This document shows positions 42,220 to 52,083 of a DNA stretch of 61,644 nt, in pieces. Made by a program: the position numbers and the translations under genes. Below the pieces are notes generated by a model. That model had not been told where the DNA came from. It ran no database searches and was given only the letters and a program-made list of their open reading frames with translations. Source of the stretch: Nitrososphaerota archaeon (GTDB taxonomy: Archaea; Thermoproteota; Nitrososphaeria; Nitrososphaerales; Nitrosopumilaceae); the NCBI GenBank assembly GCA_021325615.1, contig JAJPGU010000031.1, positions 1 to 61,644 of the forward strand, read 5' to 3'. The number at the start of each line of letters is the position of its first letter. Position 1 is the first letter of the stretch.

Positions 42220-42512
42220 GGATTGACGCGCTTGTATACAGGAAGCTGCTCGAGGTGCCAAAGGGAAAGGTCACAACATACGGCGAGCTTGCCAAGGCAG
42301 TAGGCCTCAAGAACGGCCAGCGCGCTATTGGGAGGATTATGAACAAGAACCCGTATCCCGTGATTGTGCCGTGCCATCGAGTGATAATGTCCACCGGCAG
42401 GGTGGGTGGATATGCGTGGGGCGAGAAGGTGAAGACAAGGATGCTTGAAAGCGAGGGCGTAAAGATAAGGGACGGCAAGATTGAAGATTCGGCGCTAATC
42501 CACAGGTTCTAA
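42216..42512 (+). CDS. Methylated-DNA-protein cysteine methyltransferase domain protein
   Basis: 98 residues, only the catalytic domain. PCHRV with the acceptor Cys at C53 and a wing-type helix-turn-helix before it. It should take alkyl groups from O6-alkylguanine in a suicide reaction; the reactive Cys marks it as MGMT rather than Trp-containing ATL protein. TTG start inside the dtdA stop (TTGA). Confidence 0.88.
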   Translation: MRIDALVYRKLLEVPKGKVTTYGELAKAVGLKNGQRAIGRIMNKNPYPVIVPCHRVIMSTGRVGGYAWGEKVKTRMLESEGVKIRDGKIEDSALIHRF

Positions 42513-42550
42513 AAATCGCCGCATCCCAAAACTGCCGGGACGCTGTACCG

Positions 42551-43000
42551 CTATTTCTTTGAACGGACTTCTTCTATCAGGGACCTTAGGTGTGCAAGGT
42601 TCCTTACCTGGTTTCCGCTTACCTGCTTGTAGAGATTCCAGTAGGACTCGTTTGTGATCTCCTTCCTTGCCTTGGAAACCTTGAGCTGGTGGCGCATCGC
42701 GCGGATTCTCCTGACATAGACCTGCTTCTTGCCAATCCTTGCGCCCTTCCTTCCCTTCTTTGACCCCTGCTTGGTGCTGCGCTTCCTGCGCTGGGCCTTC
42801 TTGAAGTGGGACCTTCCCTTCGAGGTTCCCTTTATCGGCTTGACCTCGATTACGTTTGCGGTAACAAGGCTGCGGATGTTGCCGCGGGTGATTGCGTCTG
42901 CCACGTCGTCGATGTAGTTGGGATCGAACTTTATCCTGTCCAGCCCCACGCCAAGAACCCTTGACACGAGCTTGCGCTTGGTCTTAAGATTTACTACCAC
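42551..43000 (-). CDS. rpl19e: Ribosomal protein L19e
   Basis: 149 residues, very basic, with the long helix KARKEITNESYWNLYKQVSG. GTG start at 43000, overlapping rpl32e by 17 bases. It binds 23S rRNA of the large subunit. Confidence 0.95.
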   Translation of the reverse strand: MVVNLKTKRKLVSRVLGVGLDRIKFDPNYIDDVADAITRGNIRSLVTANVIEVKPIKGTSKGRSHFKKAQRRKRSTKQGSKKGRKGARIGKKQVYVRRIRAMRHQLKVSKARKEITNESYWNLYKQVSGNQVRNLAHLRSLIEEVRSKK

Positions 43001-43385
43001 TTGTTGACACCCTCGCGTTGAAAACCTTGAAGTTCTTTTCCTTTGCCTTGGCGATTATCTCAAGCCTCTTCTTCCTTCCGACCCCGTGGGCGAACCTGAC
43101 GCCGTCGGTCTTGGGGTTGAGTTTTTCCAAGTCCTTGATGTTGTAAACTAGATTATCTGTATATCCTGACGGGTGGAGGCCCCTTGCAATCCTCGGTCCC
43201 CCGTAGCCTATCTTGACAAGCGAAGGCCAGCCCTTCTTCTGCTTCCTCTGGTGGTTGTCGATACCTTTCGGTTTTCGCCAGTTCGGGGCAAGCCTGGCAT
43301 ATCTCCAGCTTTCCTGCCTTACAAAAGACGGTTTATGTTCTAGAACTTTTTTCCTAAGTTCCAGCGCTTCCTTGTTGATCGGCAT
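42984..43385 (-). CDS. rpl32e: Ribosomal protein L32e
   Basis: 133 residues from ATG 43385 (MPINKEALELRKK). The conserved core WRYARLAPNWRKPKGIDN and GYGGPRIARGLHPSG is present. The frame extends upstream to 43748 into pckA, clearly not coding there. Its stop lies within rpl19e, so the pair is cotranslated. Confidence 0.95.
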   Translation of the reverse strand: MPINKEALELRKKVLEHKPSFVRQESWRYARLAPNWRKPKGIDNHQRKQKKGWPSLVKIGYGGPRIARGLHPSGYTDNLVYNIKDLEKLNPKTDGVRFAHGVGRKKRLEIIAKAKEKNFKVFNARVSTSGSKS

Positions 43386-43484
43386 GTAGCGTCTTTGCCT
43401 GAATTTTACAATAAATACGTTTCTTGGACGCTGAGGAATGATCCGAAGAGATAATAAGGAAAATACGAAGAAACGAGTTATCCG

Positions 43485-45089
43485 ATGATCGAGGATTTGG
43501 AGCAAGCCAGCACACGCCTTCTTGTATCCCAGTTGGACCAAATCGGTATCAAGCCTTCGAAGGTCCGGAGGAACCTGCAGGTCCAGGAACTTGTCGATAT
43601 CATAGTCCAGAAGAACGAGGGCACGCTTACTGCCAACAAGGCAATCTCGGTCAAGACCGGCAAGTATACGGGGAGATCCCCGGACGACAGGTACATAGTT
43701 GACGATGACCTCACCCACGGCACTGTTGACTGGGGAAAGGTAAACCACCCGTTCCCTTCAGACAGGTTTGACAGGCTTTTTGAGAAGATGAAAAGGCACC
43801 TTGAGAAAAGGGAGATCTTTGTCTTTGACGGCTTTGTGGGGGCGGACAAGGAGCACCGGCTTCCAATCAGGATTATAACGGACCACGCGTGGCAGAACCT
43901 CTTCGTAAGGCAGCTCTTCATCAGGCCCACTGCGGAGGAGCTCGAGTCGCACAAGCCCGAGTATACAGTCTTTGCAATAAACGACTTCAAGGCAATCCCG
44001 GAGGATGACGGGACAAGGACGGACGTATTCATAATGCTAAACTACTCAAAGAAAATCGTCCTCATCGGAGGCACGCCCTATGCAGGCGAGATAAAAAAAT
44101 CAATGTTCTCGGTAATGAACTACCAGCTGCCCCAAAAGGGGGTCTTTCCAATGCACTGCTCTGCCAACATCGGCAGGAACGGCGACACCGCGCTCTTCTT
44201 CGGCCTGTCCGGGACAGGCAAGACGACGCTTTCCGCAGACTCTAACAGGATGCTCATAGGCGACGACGAGCACGGCTGGTCCGACAGGGGAGTATTCAAC
44301 TTCGAGGGAGGGTGCTATGCAAAGTGCATAAACCTCAACAGGGATGCCGAGCCGCAAATATGGGACGCGATAAGGTTCGGGACGGTGCTTGAAAACGTTG
44401 TAGTAGACAAGGAAACCATGATGCCCAACTTCAACGACAGCAGCCTCACGGAAAACACAAGGGCGGCATATCCAATCGACTACATTCCAGGCGCGGTAAT
44501 TCCAAGCCTTGGCGGAAACCCAAGCGTCATAATCTTCCTTACCGCCGACGCATTTGGCGTCATGCCGCCGATTGCCAAGCTGACAAAGGAGGGAGCAATG
44601 TACCACTTTATGTCGGGATACACAAGCAAGCTTGCTGGCACCGAGAGGGGAATCACAGAGCCCAAGGCAACGTTCTCTGAATGCTTTGGCGCGCCGTTCA
44701 TGTCAAGGCACGCGTCTGTCTATGCAAAGCTTCTGGGCGAGAAGATAACCAAGCACAACACCACCGTATACCTTGTCAACACGGGGTGGTCGGGAGGCCC
44801 GTACGGGATAGGGAAGAGGATGAACATCAACCACACCAGGAGGATGGTAACGGCGGCGCTCAACGGCGAACTTGCAAAGGTGAGCTACAGGCACGACGCA
44901 GTCTTCAACCTCGATGTGCCAACGGAGTGCAGCGGCGTACCGTCCGAGGTGCTGAACCCGAGGAACACGTGGTCGGAGAAGGATGCATATGACAACTCGG
45001 CAAAGAAGCTTGCGCAGATGTTTGTGGAAAACTTCAAGAAGTTTGGAAGCGTCTCAGGGGAAATAACGGACGCCGGCCCGCGCGCCTAG
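43485..45089 (+). CDS. pckA: Phosphoenolpyruvate carboxykinase (ATP)
   Basis: 534 residues, full length. Kinase P-loop [13 protein letters not shown] (about 242-254), [10 protein letters not shown] substrate loop and downstream DDEHGW metal-site segment. It converts oxaloacetate and ATP to PEP, CO2 and ADP, the entry step of gluconeogenesis, fitting an autotroph that makes oxaloacetate first. ATG at 43485. The stop shares CTAG with the convergent subtilase gene. Confidence 0.95.
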   Translation: MIEDLEQASTRLLVSQLDQIGIKPSKVRRNLQVQELVDIIVQKNEGTLTANKAISVKTGKYTGRSPDDRYIVDDDLTHGTVDWGKVNHPFPSDRFDRLFEKMKRHLEKREIFVFDGFVGADKEHRLPIRIITDHAWQNLFVRQLFIRPTAEELESHKPEYTVFAINDFKAIPEDDGTRTDVFIMLNYSKKIVLIGGTPYAGEIKKSMFSVMNYQLPQKGVFPMHCSANIGRNGDTALFFGLSGTGKTTLSADSNRMLIGDDEHGWSDRGVFNFEGGCYAKCINLNRDAEPQIWDAIRFGTVLENVVVDKETMMPNFNDSSLTENTRAAYPIDYIPGAVIPSLGGNPSVIIFLTADAFGVMPPIAKLTKEGAMYHFMSGYTSKLAGTERGITEPKATFSECFGAPFMSRHASVYAKLLGEKITKHNTTVYLVNTGWSGGPYGIGKRMNINHTRRMVTAALNGELAKVSYRHDAVFNLDVPTECSGVPSEVLNPRNTWSEKDAYDNSAKKLAQMFVENFKKFGSVSGEITDAGPRA

Positions 45090-47125
45090 TTCCTGCGCCG
45101 GACAAACAGGCCGACCGCGCCAATCACTGATATTATGCCTGCAATTATTGCAACTTCCGTGGGGGGTATGCCGAGTTCTGAAAAGTCAAGGATGCCCCTT
45201 TTTGCAGGCTCGCTCACAACGGCGGTCTGATATGCATTGTCAGTCCCGTTTGGCACCTGTATCTGTGCAAGGATCCAATACTGGCCCCTTTCATATGCCG
45301 CAAGGGAGCCGCTGTCGCCTGGAAGTAGGGAGGTGCTTTTTTTGTTCCCGGTCCCTGCATTGATAAGCGAGATTTTTGCATACGTCCACTTGCCGGGATA
45401 ATCGAGGGAAAAGTACAGCGTTCCGTTCCTCTGGTCTGCCAAAATGGTCCCCCGCGTCTCGTGAACTATCACGGGTATGCGGTAGGTCGTACTTGGGTCA
45501 TGCAGTACCAGGAACCCGTCGTAGTCGCCCGCCTTTTTCCCGGTTGCGGTTATCGTGACGTCGAGGGTGCCGTTTGACTGGGAGTATGAGAACGCAAGGC
45601 TGGGCTCGGCCGAGACAAACGTGGCCCTGATATTCGGCACCGGCTGCCCGGAAAGCGGCCTGAGGTGTACCGTCCTTTCTTCCGACGGCTGGCCGTAGGA
45701 CAGCGTGAATACCAGCTCGTGCGGGGTTGGAACAAGGTCTGCGTCGATTGCGCGGGTGACGTTGAGTCTTCCGCTGCCTATTGCGGAGATTGGGAAGATC
45801 TTGCCGTACGCGTCAGTGACTGGGTCGGTGGTGGTGACAAGGATGGAAGCGACATCGGGCGGGGAGAGTCCGGGATACTTTTGCAGGAGCAGCGCCGCCG
45901 CACCGGCAACATGCGGGGCTGCAAAGCTTGTCCCGCTTGTGACGTTATACTTTCCACCGAGGGTCGTCGAGTTTACAAAGACACCCGGGGCCACAAGGTC
46001 CGGCTTGATGTAGAATGGCGAGACCGGCCCCTCGGAGCTGAAGGGGGCAACAAAGTCTGGGTGGAAGAACACGTCCATCCTTGCGACTGCGCCGCGGCCA
46101 AGCGAGTCATTGAGCGACTTGCCGTCCTCGCCAGACATCGAAAGGACGGGGATGGTGGGGGCAAAACCCGAGGTGCTGTTCGGCTCCACAAGCTCGCCCA
46201 CAAAGATGCCGGTCTCGTTGTTGAAGACCACGAGCGCCCTTGCGCCAAGCCTTGCGGCATTCTGTTCCTTCTCGGCAAAGTAGACCTTCTGACCAGGCAC
46301 GTCGCTTCCCCTCTCCTCAAGCAGTATGGAACCGCGGACATTGACTCCCTTGAGGTCCTGGTCCCTGCCGTAGCCCCCCCAGACAAGTTTTGCAGAAATC
46401 GGCATGTCAAGCTCGCGCGTCCCCACCATGGGAAGCACCTGGTACTGGGTCTTGCCCACCTGGAAGGTTGCGGTGAGGCTTGACGTGAGGTTGTTGTACG
46501 ACGCGCCTACGGTGATTGCGTTCCTGTCCATTCCGGGGCTCCCTATGGTGTCGTTCCTGGGGCCGTTGTTTCCAGCCGCGACCACCACCACCGTGCCCTT
46601 TCTTACGGCCCCGTCAATTGCCCCGTCTATCTGGTCGTTGGTCCTGTTGATGCCGAGGCTTATGTTTACCACCCTGGCCCCGTCCTGTACCGCACGCTGT
46701 ATGGCGCTGACTATGAGGTTGGACGAGACGGATTCGCCGGTGTTTGAAACCTTGTAGGCAAGAAGCCCCGCCTTTGGCGCCATCCCGCTAAAGTTCCCGT
46801 CGGCTGCGATGATGCCTGCAACCTCGGTGCCATGGCCGTTGGTGTCAAGGGGGGGCAGGCCGGGGCTGACAAAGTTGTATCCCCCGACCACCTTTCCTCC
46901 AGACCCGTACCCCCGCAGGTCGGGGTGATCAAAGTCGATTCCCGTGTCGATGACTCCGACCTTTATCCCGCCGCCGTCCAGGCCCTCAAGCCTTGCAGCC
47001 TTTACGCCGACAAGCTCTATTGACTTCTGGAGGCCTGAGGCAAGTTCGGCCCCGCTTGATTGTGAAACTAGCAATACAATGCAGAAAATGCAGACAAGGG
47101 AGAAAACAATGATCCTGCTTGACAC
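45086..47125 (-). CDS. Membrane-anchored subtilisin-like protease with PA domain
   Basis: 679 residues. Signal peptide (about 1-25). Catalytic triad D60 (VIDTGID), H98 (GHGTEVAG), S400 (SGTSFAAP), with oxyanion Asn near 186 (AAGNNGP). A protease-associated insertion (about 205-345) splits the catalytic domain. About 200 residues of beta-sandwich follow, then a C-terminal membrane segment and RRRN tail. It should cleave proteins outside the cell. GTG start. Overlaps pckA stop by four bases. Confidence 0.92.
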   Translation of the reverse strand: MSSRIIVFSLVCIFCIVLLVSQSSGAELASGLQKSIELVGVKAARLEGLDGGGIKVGVIDTGIDFDHPDLRGYGSGGKVVGGYNFVSPGLPPLDTNGHGTEVAGIIAADGNFSGMAPKAGLLAYKVSNTGESVSSNLIVSAIQRAVQDGARVVNISLGINRTNDQIDGAIDGAVRKGTVVVVAAGNNGPRNDTIGSPGMDRNAITVGASYNNLTSSLTATFQVGKTQYQVLPMVGTRELDMPISAKLVWGGYGRDQDLKGVNVRGSILLEERGSDVPGQKVYFAEKEQNAARLGARALVVFNNETGIFVGELVEPNSTSGFAPTIPVLSMSGEDGKSLNDSLGRGAVARMDVFFHPDFVAPFSSEGPVSPFYIKPDLVAPGVFVNSTTLGGKYNVTSGTSFAAPHVAGAAALLLQKYPGLSPPDVASILVTTTDPVTDAYGKIFPISAIGSGRLNVTRAIDADLVPTPHELVFTLSYGQPSEERTVHLRPLSGQPVPNIRATFVSAEPSLAFSYSQSNGTLDVTITATGKKAGDYDGFLVLHDPSTTYRIPVIVHETRGTILADQRNGTLYFSLDYPGKWTYAKISLINAGTGNKKSTSLLPGDSGSLAAYERGQYWILAQIQVPNGTDNAYQTAVVSEPAKRGILDFSELGIPPTEVAIIAGIISVIGAVGLFVRRRN

Positions 47126-47200
47126 AACTTATCTCCGGTCTGGCTAGCTAAAATGCCTTTTTTCAAAAGCCATAAATTGCAATGGCAATGTGAGATCTCC

Positions 47201-47824
47201 ATGGCAAAATACGAGCTTCCAAAATTACCGTATGCATATGACGCGTTGGAGCCGCACATTGACGCCAGAACAATGGAAATTCACCACACCAAGCACCACC
47301 AGGCATATACTGACGGCCTGAACAAGGCGCTTGAAGCCCTAGGGTCTGAGTTCCAGAACATGGAAATCACAAAGCTTCTAGCAAGCGTTGAAAAGGTTCC
47401 CGAGGCATCAAGGGGGGCGGTAAACTTCCACGGAGGCGGGTTTGAAAACCATGCCCTGTTTTGGACAAGCATGAGGAGCGGCGGAGGCGGCAAGCCAGGC
47501 GGAAAGCTGGCAGACGCAATCAATGCTACGTTTGGCAGCTTTGACAGCTTCAAGGAAAAATTCACAAAAGACACCATCGCAATTCAGGGAAGCGGTTGGG
47601 GTTGGCTTGTGTATAATCCGCAGAGCAGGAAAGCCGAGTTTACGACGATGCCCAACCAGACAAGTCCAAGGACAAAGGGATTCATCCCACTGCTGGGGCT
47701 TGACGTCTGGGAGCATGCGTACTACCTCAAGTACCAAAACCGCAGGGCGGACTATGTAGGTGCATGGTGGAACGTCATCAACTGGGAAGAAGTAGACTCG
47801 AGACTGTCAAAGGTTTCAGCTTAA
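47201..47824 (+). CDS. sodA: Superoxide dismutase, Fe/Mn family
   Basis: 207 residues from ATG 47201. Metal ligands: H28 region (IHHTKHHQAYTDGLN), NHALFW, and DVWEHAYYLKY. It dismutates superoxide to O2 and H2O2. No signal peptide: cytosolic. A TATA-like CATAAATT lies about 28 bases upstream, so probably leaderless. Which metal is used is not decided by sequence inspection. Confidence 0.95.
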   Translation: MAKYELPKLPYAYDALEPHIDARTMEIHHTKHHQAYTDGLNKALEALGSEFQNMEITKLLASVEKVPEASRGAVNFHGGGFENHALFWTSMRSGGGGKPGGKLADAINATFGSFDSFKEKFTKDTIAIQGSGWGWLVYNPQSRKAEFTTMPNQTSPRTKGFIPLLGLDVWEHAYYLKYQNRRADYVGAWWNVINWEEVDSRLSKVSA

Positions 47825-47825
47825 A

Positions 47826-47845
47826 CCCTTTTTCTTTTTGTTTCC
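47826..47845 (+). terminator. T-rich terminator after sod
   Basis: CCCTTTTTCTTTTTGTTT directly follows the stop codon, the usual archaeal T-run terminator. Confidence 0.6.
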
Positions 47846-47994
47846 GATATTTCGCACCACATGATCCTGCGCCAGGGCAAAAGGCCGGATGCCTGCAACT
47901 GCCCGTCGACGGGCCAGAGGATGCCTCTGGTTGATTTTTTCAGACCGTACCCGTTCAGAATGAATTTATAGGCGGGCAAGACAGTTTTTTGCAA

Positions 47995-48417
47995 ATGAGC
48001 GAAGAGCAGGCCCAGGCCCTCATGCAGCAGATGCAGGCCCTTGAGGGATATCTTTCAGACGTATTGCAGAGGGAAGAATCCGTGATGAGGCTCTTGCACG
48101 AGGCAACGGGGGCAATCGAGTCCATCAAGGCAATCGGTGCCGGAGGGGATGGCGAGACGCTAGTACCTGTGGGCATGGGGGCATACGTCAAGGCAAAGGT
48201 CGAGCCCGACCAGAAAATACTTGTCCATGTCGGCGCAGGTGCCTCGATCGAGCAGGACAGGGATTCGGCAATCAACTATGTCGAGTCAAGGATAAAGGAG
48301 CTGGAAATAGTATTGCAGCAGCTGGCGGCCCAGCGACAGGAGGTCTCCCAGAGGCTTGAGCAAGGCCAGCAGGAAATGAACAGACTTATACAATCAAGCC
48401 GCGGTTCTACGCAATAA
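47995..48417 (+). CDS. pfdA: Prefoldin alpha subunit
   Basis: 140 residues from ATG 47995. Two long coiled-coil helices flank the beta-hairpin core LVPVGMGAYVKAKVEPDQKI, the standard alpha-subunit layout. It holds unfolded proteins for the thermosome. TATA-like AATTTATAG is about 28 bases upstream. It precedes ftsY by 11 bases, a pairing common in archaea. Confidence 0.93.
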   Translation: MSEEQAQALMQQMQALEGYLSDVLQREESVMRLLHEATGAIESIKAIGAGGDGETLVPVGMGAYVKAKVEPDQKILVHVGAGASIEQDRDSAINYVESRIKELEIVLQQLAAQRQEVSQRLEQGQQEMNRLIQSSRGSTQ

Positions 48418-48428
48418 GGAAGTCTGTC

Positions 48429-49874
48429 ATGTTTGAAAAACTACGAAATGCGTTCTCGTCAGCAGTAAAGAGCTTCGGGGAGAAGGAGCTCAAGGAAAAA
48501 GACATCGACGAGGTGCTGTTCGAGCTTGAGATAGCGCTGCTCGAATCGGACGTGGCAACAGAGGTGATAGACATGATAAAGTCAGACCTCAAAAAGCAAC
48601 TCGTCGGCACAACAGTCCAGAAGGACGAGGTGGACGACTTTGTCAGGCAGAGCCTGAGGAGGAGCATCCATGCAATGTTTGACGCCACCCCGAGGATAGA
48701 CATTCTGTCAAACATACAGAAGAAGAAGGAGACGGGAGAGCCCTACATAATCTCGTTCATGGGGATCAACGGCACTGGCAAGACCACCACTATAGCCAAG
48801 TTTGCAAGTATGCTTAGGGAGAACAAGTACTCGGCCGTGATTGCCGCAGCTGATACCTACAGGGCCGGAGCGATCGAGCAGATAAGCGAGCACGGCAAGC
48901 GCCTCAATGTCAGGGTGATAGCCCAGAATTACGGTTCAGACCCTGCCGCGGTGTCGCGGGATGCGGTGCTCTATGCCAAATCCCACAAGATTGACTGCGT
49001 GCTTATTGACACGGCGGGAAGGATGCAGACAAGCAAGAACCTCATGGACCAGATATCGAAGATAAACAAGGTGGTAAACCCGGACCTGAAACTGTTTGTT
49101 GGAGACTCGCTTGCGGGAAACGACACGGTGAGCCAGGCACGTGAATTTTACAATTATACAAAGTTTGACGGAGCTATCCTTACAAAGAGCGACGCAGATG
49201 CAAGGGGAGGAGCCGCGATTTCAATTGTCAAGATTACGTCCACCCCGATTCTCTATCTGGGAATAGGGCAGGAATACAAGGACCTCAAACCGTTTGACAA
49301 GGACGCATTTCTCGAGTCGATATTTGGGGCACAAGAGCCCGCTCCTGAGATCCGGGTAAAACCACCGCAGCAGTCGGACGAAAGGTCCGAGAGGAGGGAC
49401 GAACCTGCACCAATAGCTGCGGAAGTGCCGGAACTAAAACTAGAATCAAAGATAGAATCAAAACCAGAACCAAAGATAGAACCAAAGATAGAACCAAAAC
49501 CAGAACCAAAGATAGAACCAAAACCAGAACCAAAGATAGAGCCCAAGCCGGAGCAAAAGGCCGAGACTACAAGGCCTCCACAAGGTGACCGGGAGGAGGA
49601 GCTTGGCGAGCCCGGGGATCCGTTTGCCGGAATTGCCACCAAGGACATTGAAAAATATTCCGACCTCTATGACGTCCCGCCGCCTGAGACCGACGACGAG
49701 GCAAGGAAGCTTGCGTCAAAGATAAGGAAATGGGTCTCCGAGGGAAGGCCAAAGCCTGGCAAGGAGAAAGAAGTTATTGAGGAGGGAGGGGAAGAGGAGG
49801 AAGCCGGGGAGAAGGAAAAAGAGGATGAAAAGCAAAAGAAAAAGCGCTCCATGTTTGGATGGTTGAAGAAATGA
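48429..49874 (+). CDS. ftsY: SRP receptor FtsY with long charged C-terminal tail
   Basis: 481 residues. The NG GTPase is at the N-terminus: N domain about 1-95, P-loop GINGTGKTTT (112-121), DTAGRMQ (184-190), TKSD (252-255), ending near 300. It docks the signal recognition particle at the membrane. Residues 301-481 are an extra region: Pro/Glu/Lys repeats (KPEPKIEP type, about 340-375), a short helical block (KDIEKYSDLYD...ARKLASKIRKWVSEG), then very acidic and finally KKKRSMFGWLKK. FtsY proteins usually carry their acidic membrane-targeting region before the NG domain, not after it. The last residues could form a membrane-binding amphipathic helix. Confidence 0.93.
   Translation: MFEKLRNAFSSAVKSFGEKELKEKDIDEVLFELEIALLESDVATEVIDMIKSDLKKQLVGTTVQKDEVDDFVRQSLRRSIHAMFDATPRIDILSNIQKKKETGEPYIISFMGINGTGKTTTIAKFASMLRENKYSAVIAAADTYRAGAIEQISEHGKRLNVRVIAQNYGSDPAAVSRDAVLYAKSHKIDCVLIDTAGRMQTSKNLMDQISKINKVVNPDLKLFVGDSLAGNDTVSQAREFYNYTKFDGAILTKSDADARGGAAISIVKITSTPILYLGIGQEYKDLKPFDKDAFLESIFGAQEPAPEIRVKPPQQSDERSERRDEPAPIAAEVPELKLESKIESKPEPKIEPKIEPKPEPKIEPKPEPKIEPKPEQKAETTRPPQGDREEELGEPGDPFAGIATKDIEKYSDLYDVPPPETDDEARKLASKIRKWVSEGRPKPGKEKEVIEEGGEEEEAGEKEKEDEKQKKKRSMFGWLKK
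49440..49558 (+). repeat. Short tandem repeat within ftsY
   Basis: Units of 12-24 bp (AAACCAGAACCAAAGATAGA) encode the Lys-Pro-Glu-Pro-Lys-Ile-Glu-Pro stretch. Nearly identical codons show recent expansion. Length is likely to vary between strains. Confidence 0.85.
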
Positions 49875-50788
49875 GGCTGAAGACAAAGGACCTGCTTACG
49901 CTAAACGAGCTTGACAAGGCCGAGCTGCTCGGACTTGTTGACACGGCAATCAGGATGAAAAAGGAACTGAGGAGGGGCATCTCAAGGCCGCTGCTCAAGA
50001 ACAAGACGCTTGCAATGATATTCCAAAAGCCCTCGACAAGGACGAGGGTGAGCTTCGAGACTGGGGTGTTCCAGCTCGGGGGCCATGCCCTGAACCTTTC
50101 GGCAGATGACCTGCAGCTGAAAAGGGGGGAGACGATAGAGGACACGGCAAAGACTCTCTCCCGCTATGTCGACATCATAATGGCCAGGGTCTACTCCCAC
50201 GAGGAGCTTGAGCTCCTCGCAAGGAACGCAGAGGTCCCGGTGATAAACGGGCTTTCAGACTCGTTCCACCCCTGCCAAATACTTGCCGACCTGATGACCA
50301 TGAAGGAGAGGAAGAAGAAGCTTGCCGGGCTGAAGCTCGCATGGATTGGGGACGGCAACAACGTGTGCAACTCCATGATTTACGGCTGCGCAAAGGCGGG
50401 AATCGAGATGAGGATTGCTACGCCCAAGGGATACGAACCGAACGCCCAGGTCGTAAGGGAGTCGTCCAGACTTGGCGAAATAAGGATTTCAAACAGCCCG
50501 GAGGCCGCGGCAAGGGGCGCCGACGTGGTGGTCACCGACACATTCGTGTCAATCCACCACCAGACGACTGACAGGACAAACGACTTTCTGCCCAAATTCC
50601 AGGTCAACTCGGCACTCATGAAAAAAGCCGACCCGTCCGCGATATTCATGCACTGCCTCCCAGCAAAAAGGGGGCAAGAGGTTACAAGCGACGTGATTGA
50701 CGGACCGCAGTCTGCGGTCTGGGACGAGGCTGAAAACAGGCTGCACGCGCAAAAGGCGCTGATGGCGGCCCTCTTGTCAAAAGCCTAA
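49871..50788 (+). CDS. argF: Ornithine carbamoyltransferase
   Basis: 305 residues from ATG 49871, whose ATGA overlaps the ftsY stop. Carbamoyl-phosphate loop STRTR (55-59), HPCQ (133-136) and ornithine-side HCLP (about 262-265) are all present. It makes citrulline for arginine synthesis. ATG 49859 is a less likely start. The arginine gene sits in a prefoldin-ftsY operon, so coupling is positional rather than functional. Confidence 0.9.
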   Translation: MRLKTKDLLTLNELDKAELLGLVDTAIRMKKELRRGISRPLLKNKTLAMIFQKPSTRTRVSFETGVFQLGGHALNLSADDLQLKRGETIEDTAKTLSRYVDIIMARVYSHEELELLARNAEVPVINGLSDSFHPCQILADLMTMKERKKKLAGLKLAWIGDGNNVCNSMIYGCAKAGIEMRIATPKGYEPNAQVVRESSRLGEIRISNSPEAAARGADVVVTDTFVSIHHQTTDRTNDFLPKFQVNSALMKKADPSAIFMHCLPAKRGQEVTSDVIDGPQSAVWDEAENRLHAQKALMAALLSKA

Positions 50789-52083
50789 GTGGGCCTTGCA
50801 GCCCCGCAGTTTGAGCAGTGGTCCTGGGACTTGAGGGTGTAAAACCCGCACTTGAAGCAGAGCCAGTCAGGCTGTGCGTCCTCCTCGGCCTGGTGCTGCT
50901 TTGCAGCTGCCTCCTCCTGCCTTTGCATAGTTTCGGTGCCGGCGTCGAACTTGTCAGCCCAGTGGGTCCTGGTCTCGTACTGGATGGGACCAGTCTCAAC
51001 TGTGTGGATGGTCTGCTTCATCTTCTTGTTGCTCCATATGAAAATTATCACGGCAATCATTCCAGCGCCCCCTGCCATCCCATATGTTATCATGTTTGAC
51101 ATGCCTCCGGCAGTGGTGTTTGAAACGCCGCCTGCCGCGGTTGCCGTCGTGGTAAACGCCGGAGCGCCCTTGACGTTATAGGCCTGTGCCTGGCCCTGGA
51201 CGCTTACTGTACCGGATGCCGGCTGGTCGATTGTTCGGATGTGGTATGGGGCGTCGACTGTAAAGTCCGAGTCCTGCTGGTTGACGTTCATTGCCCCGGA
51301 TTGGAGGCTGCTTACGCCCGTGGAAAATGTTGTCACCGCCACCTTTGCCCCCTGGTAGTTGAGTACGTTCGCGTCTGACACTATGTATGACGGGTCAAAG
51401 AGGTGGTCCCACTTGTCAAGTCCCTGCTGCTGGTAGAGAACTGAAGGGTTCATGAGGTTCTGCTGCAGGATCTTCTCTGCAGGGGTTCCCTTGATGATGT
51501 CATAGACCGCAGGGAGTTCCTTCTGGAATAGGCTGATTGGATAGTTGATCTCAAGGGTGCCGTACTGGCTGGTGGAAACGTTCACGGGGCTGTTGAGATT
51601 AAAGCCTGCCCATGCGGCGTCAAGTATGAAAGGTGTGCCTCCGCCCGAGATGCCTCCCTGGGTCGTTGCAGTTCCCTGGTACAGGACATAGCTCCCTATC
51701 GTGGGTACAAGGTCAATAAGGTATGTGATTGAGGCCTCCGTAGGCCCTCCGTTTATCTGAGCCTCGTAGTTCAGCCTGTATCCTGTGATGCGTGCCGAGC
51801 TCTCAGTTGCGCTGAGCGCGTTGTTAAGCTCGGTCATCAAGCCAATGTTGGCGGAATCGTTGGAACCTGTCTGGAATGTAATTGTCATGTTCTTCCCGTC
51901 CAGGGCATCCTTTAGCTTCCCTCCCTGGGGGTAGTCTAGGTAGACCACGCGCGTGAACTTGAAATCGGGGGTTATCAGCGCGCCGTTGATTGGTATGAAG
52001 GCGTTAAAGTCTGTGGTGGCCCACGCGTTGGAAAGTGTCCCAAATAGTACAATGCCTCCTAAAACGATGACTAGAGTCTTCAA
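50785..52083 (-). CDS. Exported domain protein with membrane segment and cytosolic zinc ribbon
   Basis: 432 residues. Signal peptide (about 1-23), a large extracytoplasmic beta-rich domain (about 24-325), one membrane segment (about 335-352, ITYGMAGGAGMIAVIIFIW), then a ~80-residue cytosolic tail with a charged helix and a C-terminal zinc ribbon CFKCGFYTLKSQDHCSNCG. The layout, outside domain to inside zinc ribbon, suggests signal transfer or recruitment of a cytosolic partner. TTG start at 52083. Overlaps the convergent argF stop by four bases. No family recognised. Confidence 0.75.
   Translation of the reverse strand: MKTLVIVLGGIVLFGTLSNAWATTDFNAFIPINGALITPDFKFTRVVYLDYPQGGKLKDALDGKNMTITFQTGSNDSANIGLMTELNNALSATESSARITGYRLNYEAQINGGPTEASITYLIDLVPTIGSYVLYQGTATTQGGISGGGTPFILDAAWAGFNLNSPVNVSTSQYGTLEINYPISLFQKELPAVYDIIKGTPAEKILQQNLMNPSVLYQQQGLDKWDHLFDPSYIVSDANVLNYQGAKVAVTTFSTGVSSLQSGAMNVNQQDSDFTVDAPYHIRTIDQPASGTVSVQGQAQAYNVKGAPAFTTTATAAGGVSNTTAGGMSNMITYGMAGGAGMIAVIIFIWSNKKMKQTIHTVETGPIQYETRTHWADKFDAGTETMQRQEEAAAKQHQAEEDAQPDWLCFKCGFYTLKSQDHCSNCGAARPT

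Noticed and set aside
47861-47971. 36-codon plus-strand frame between sod and pfdA
   Set aside because: It contains a possible CNC motif but overlaps the pfdA promoter, has no start signal and no recognisable similarity.
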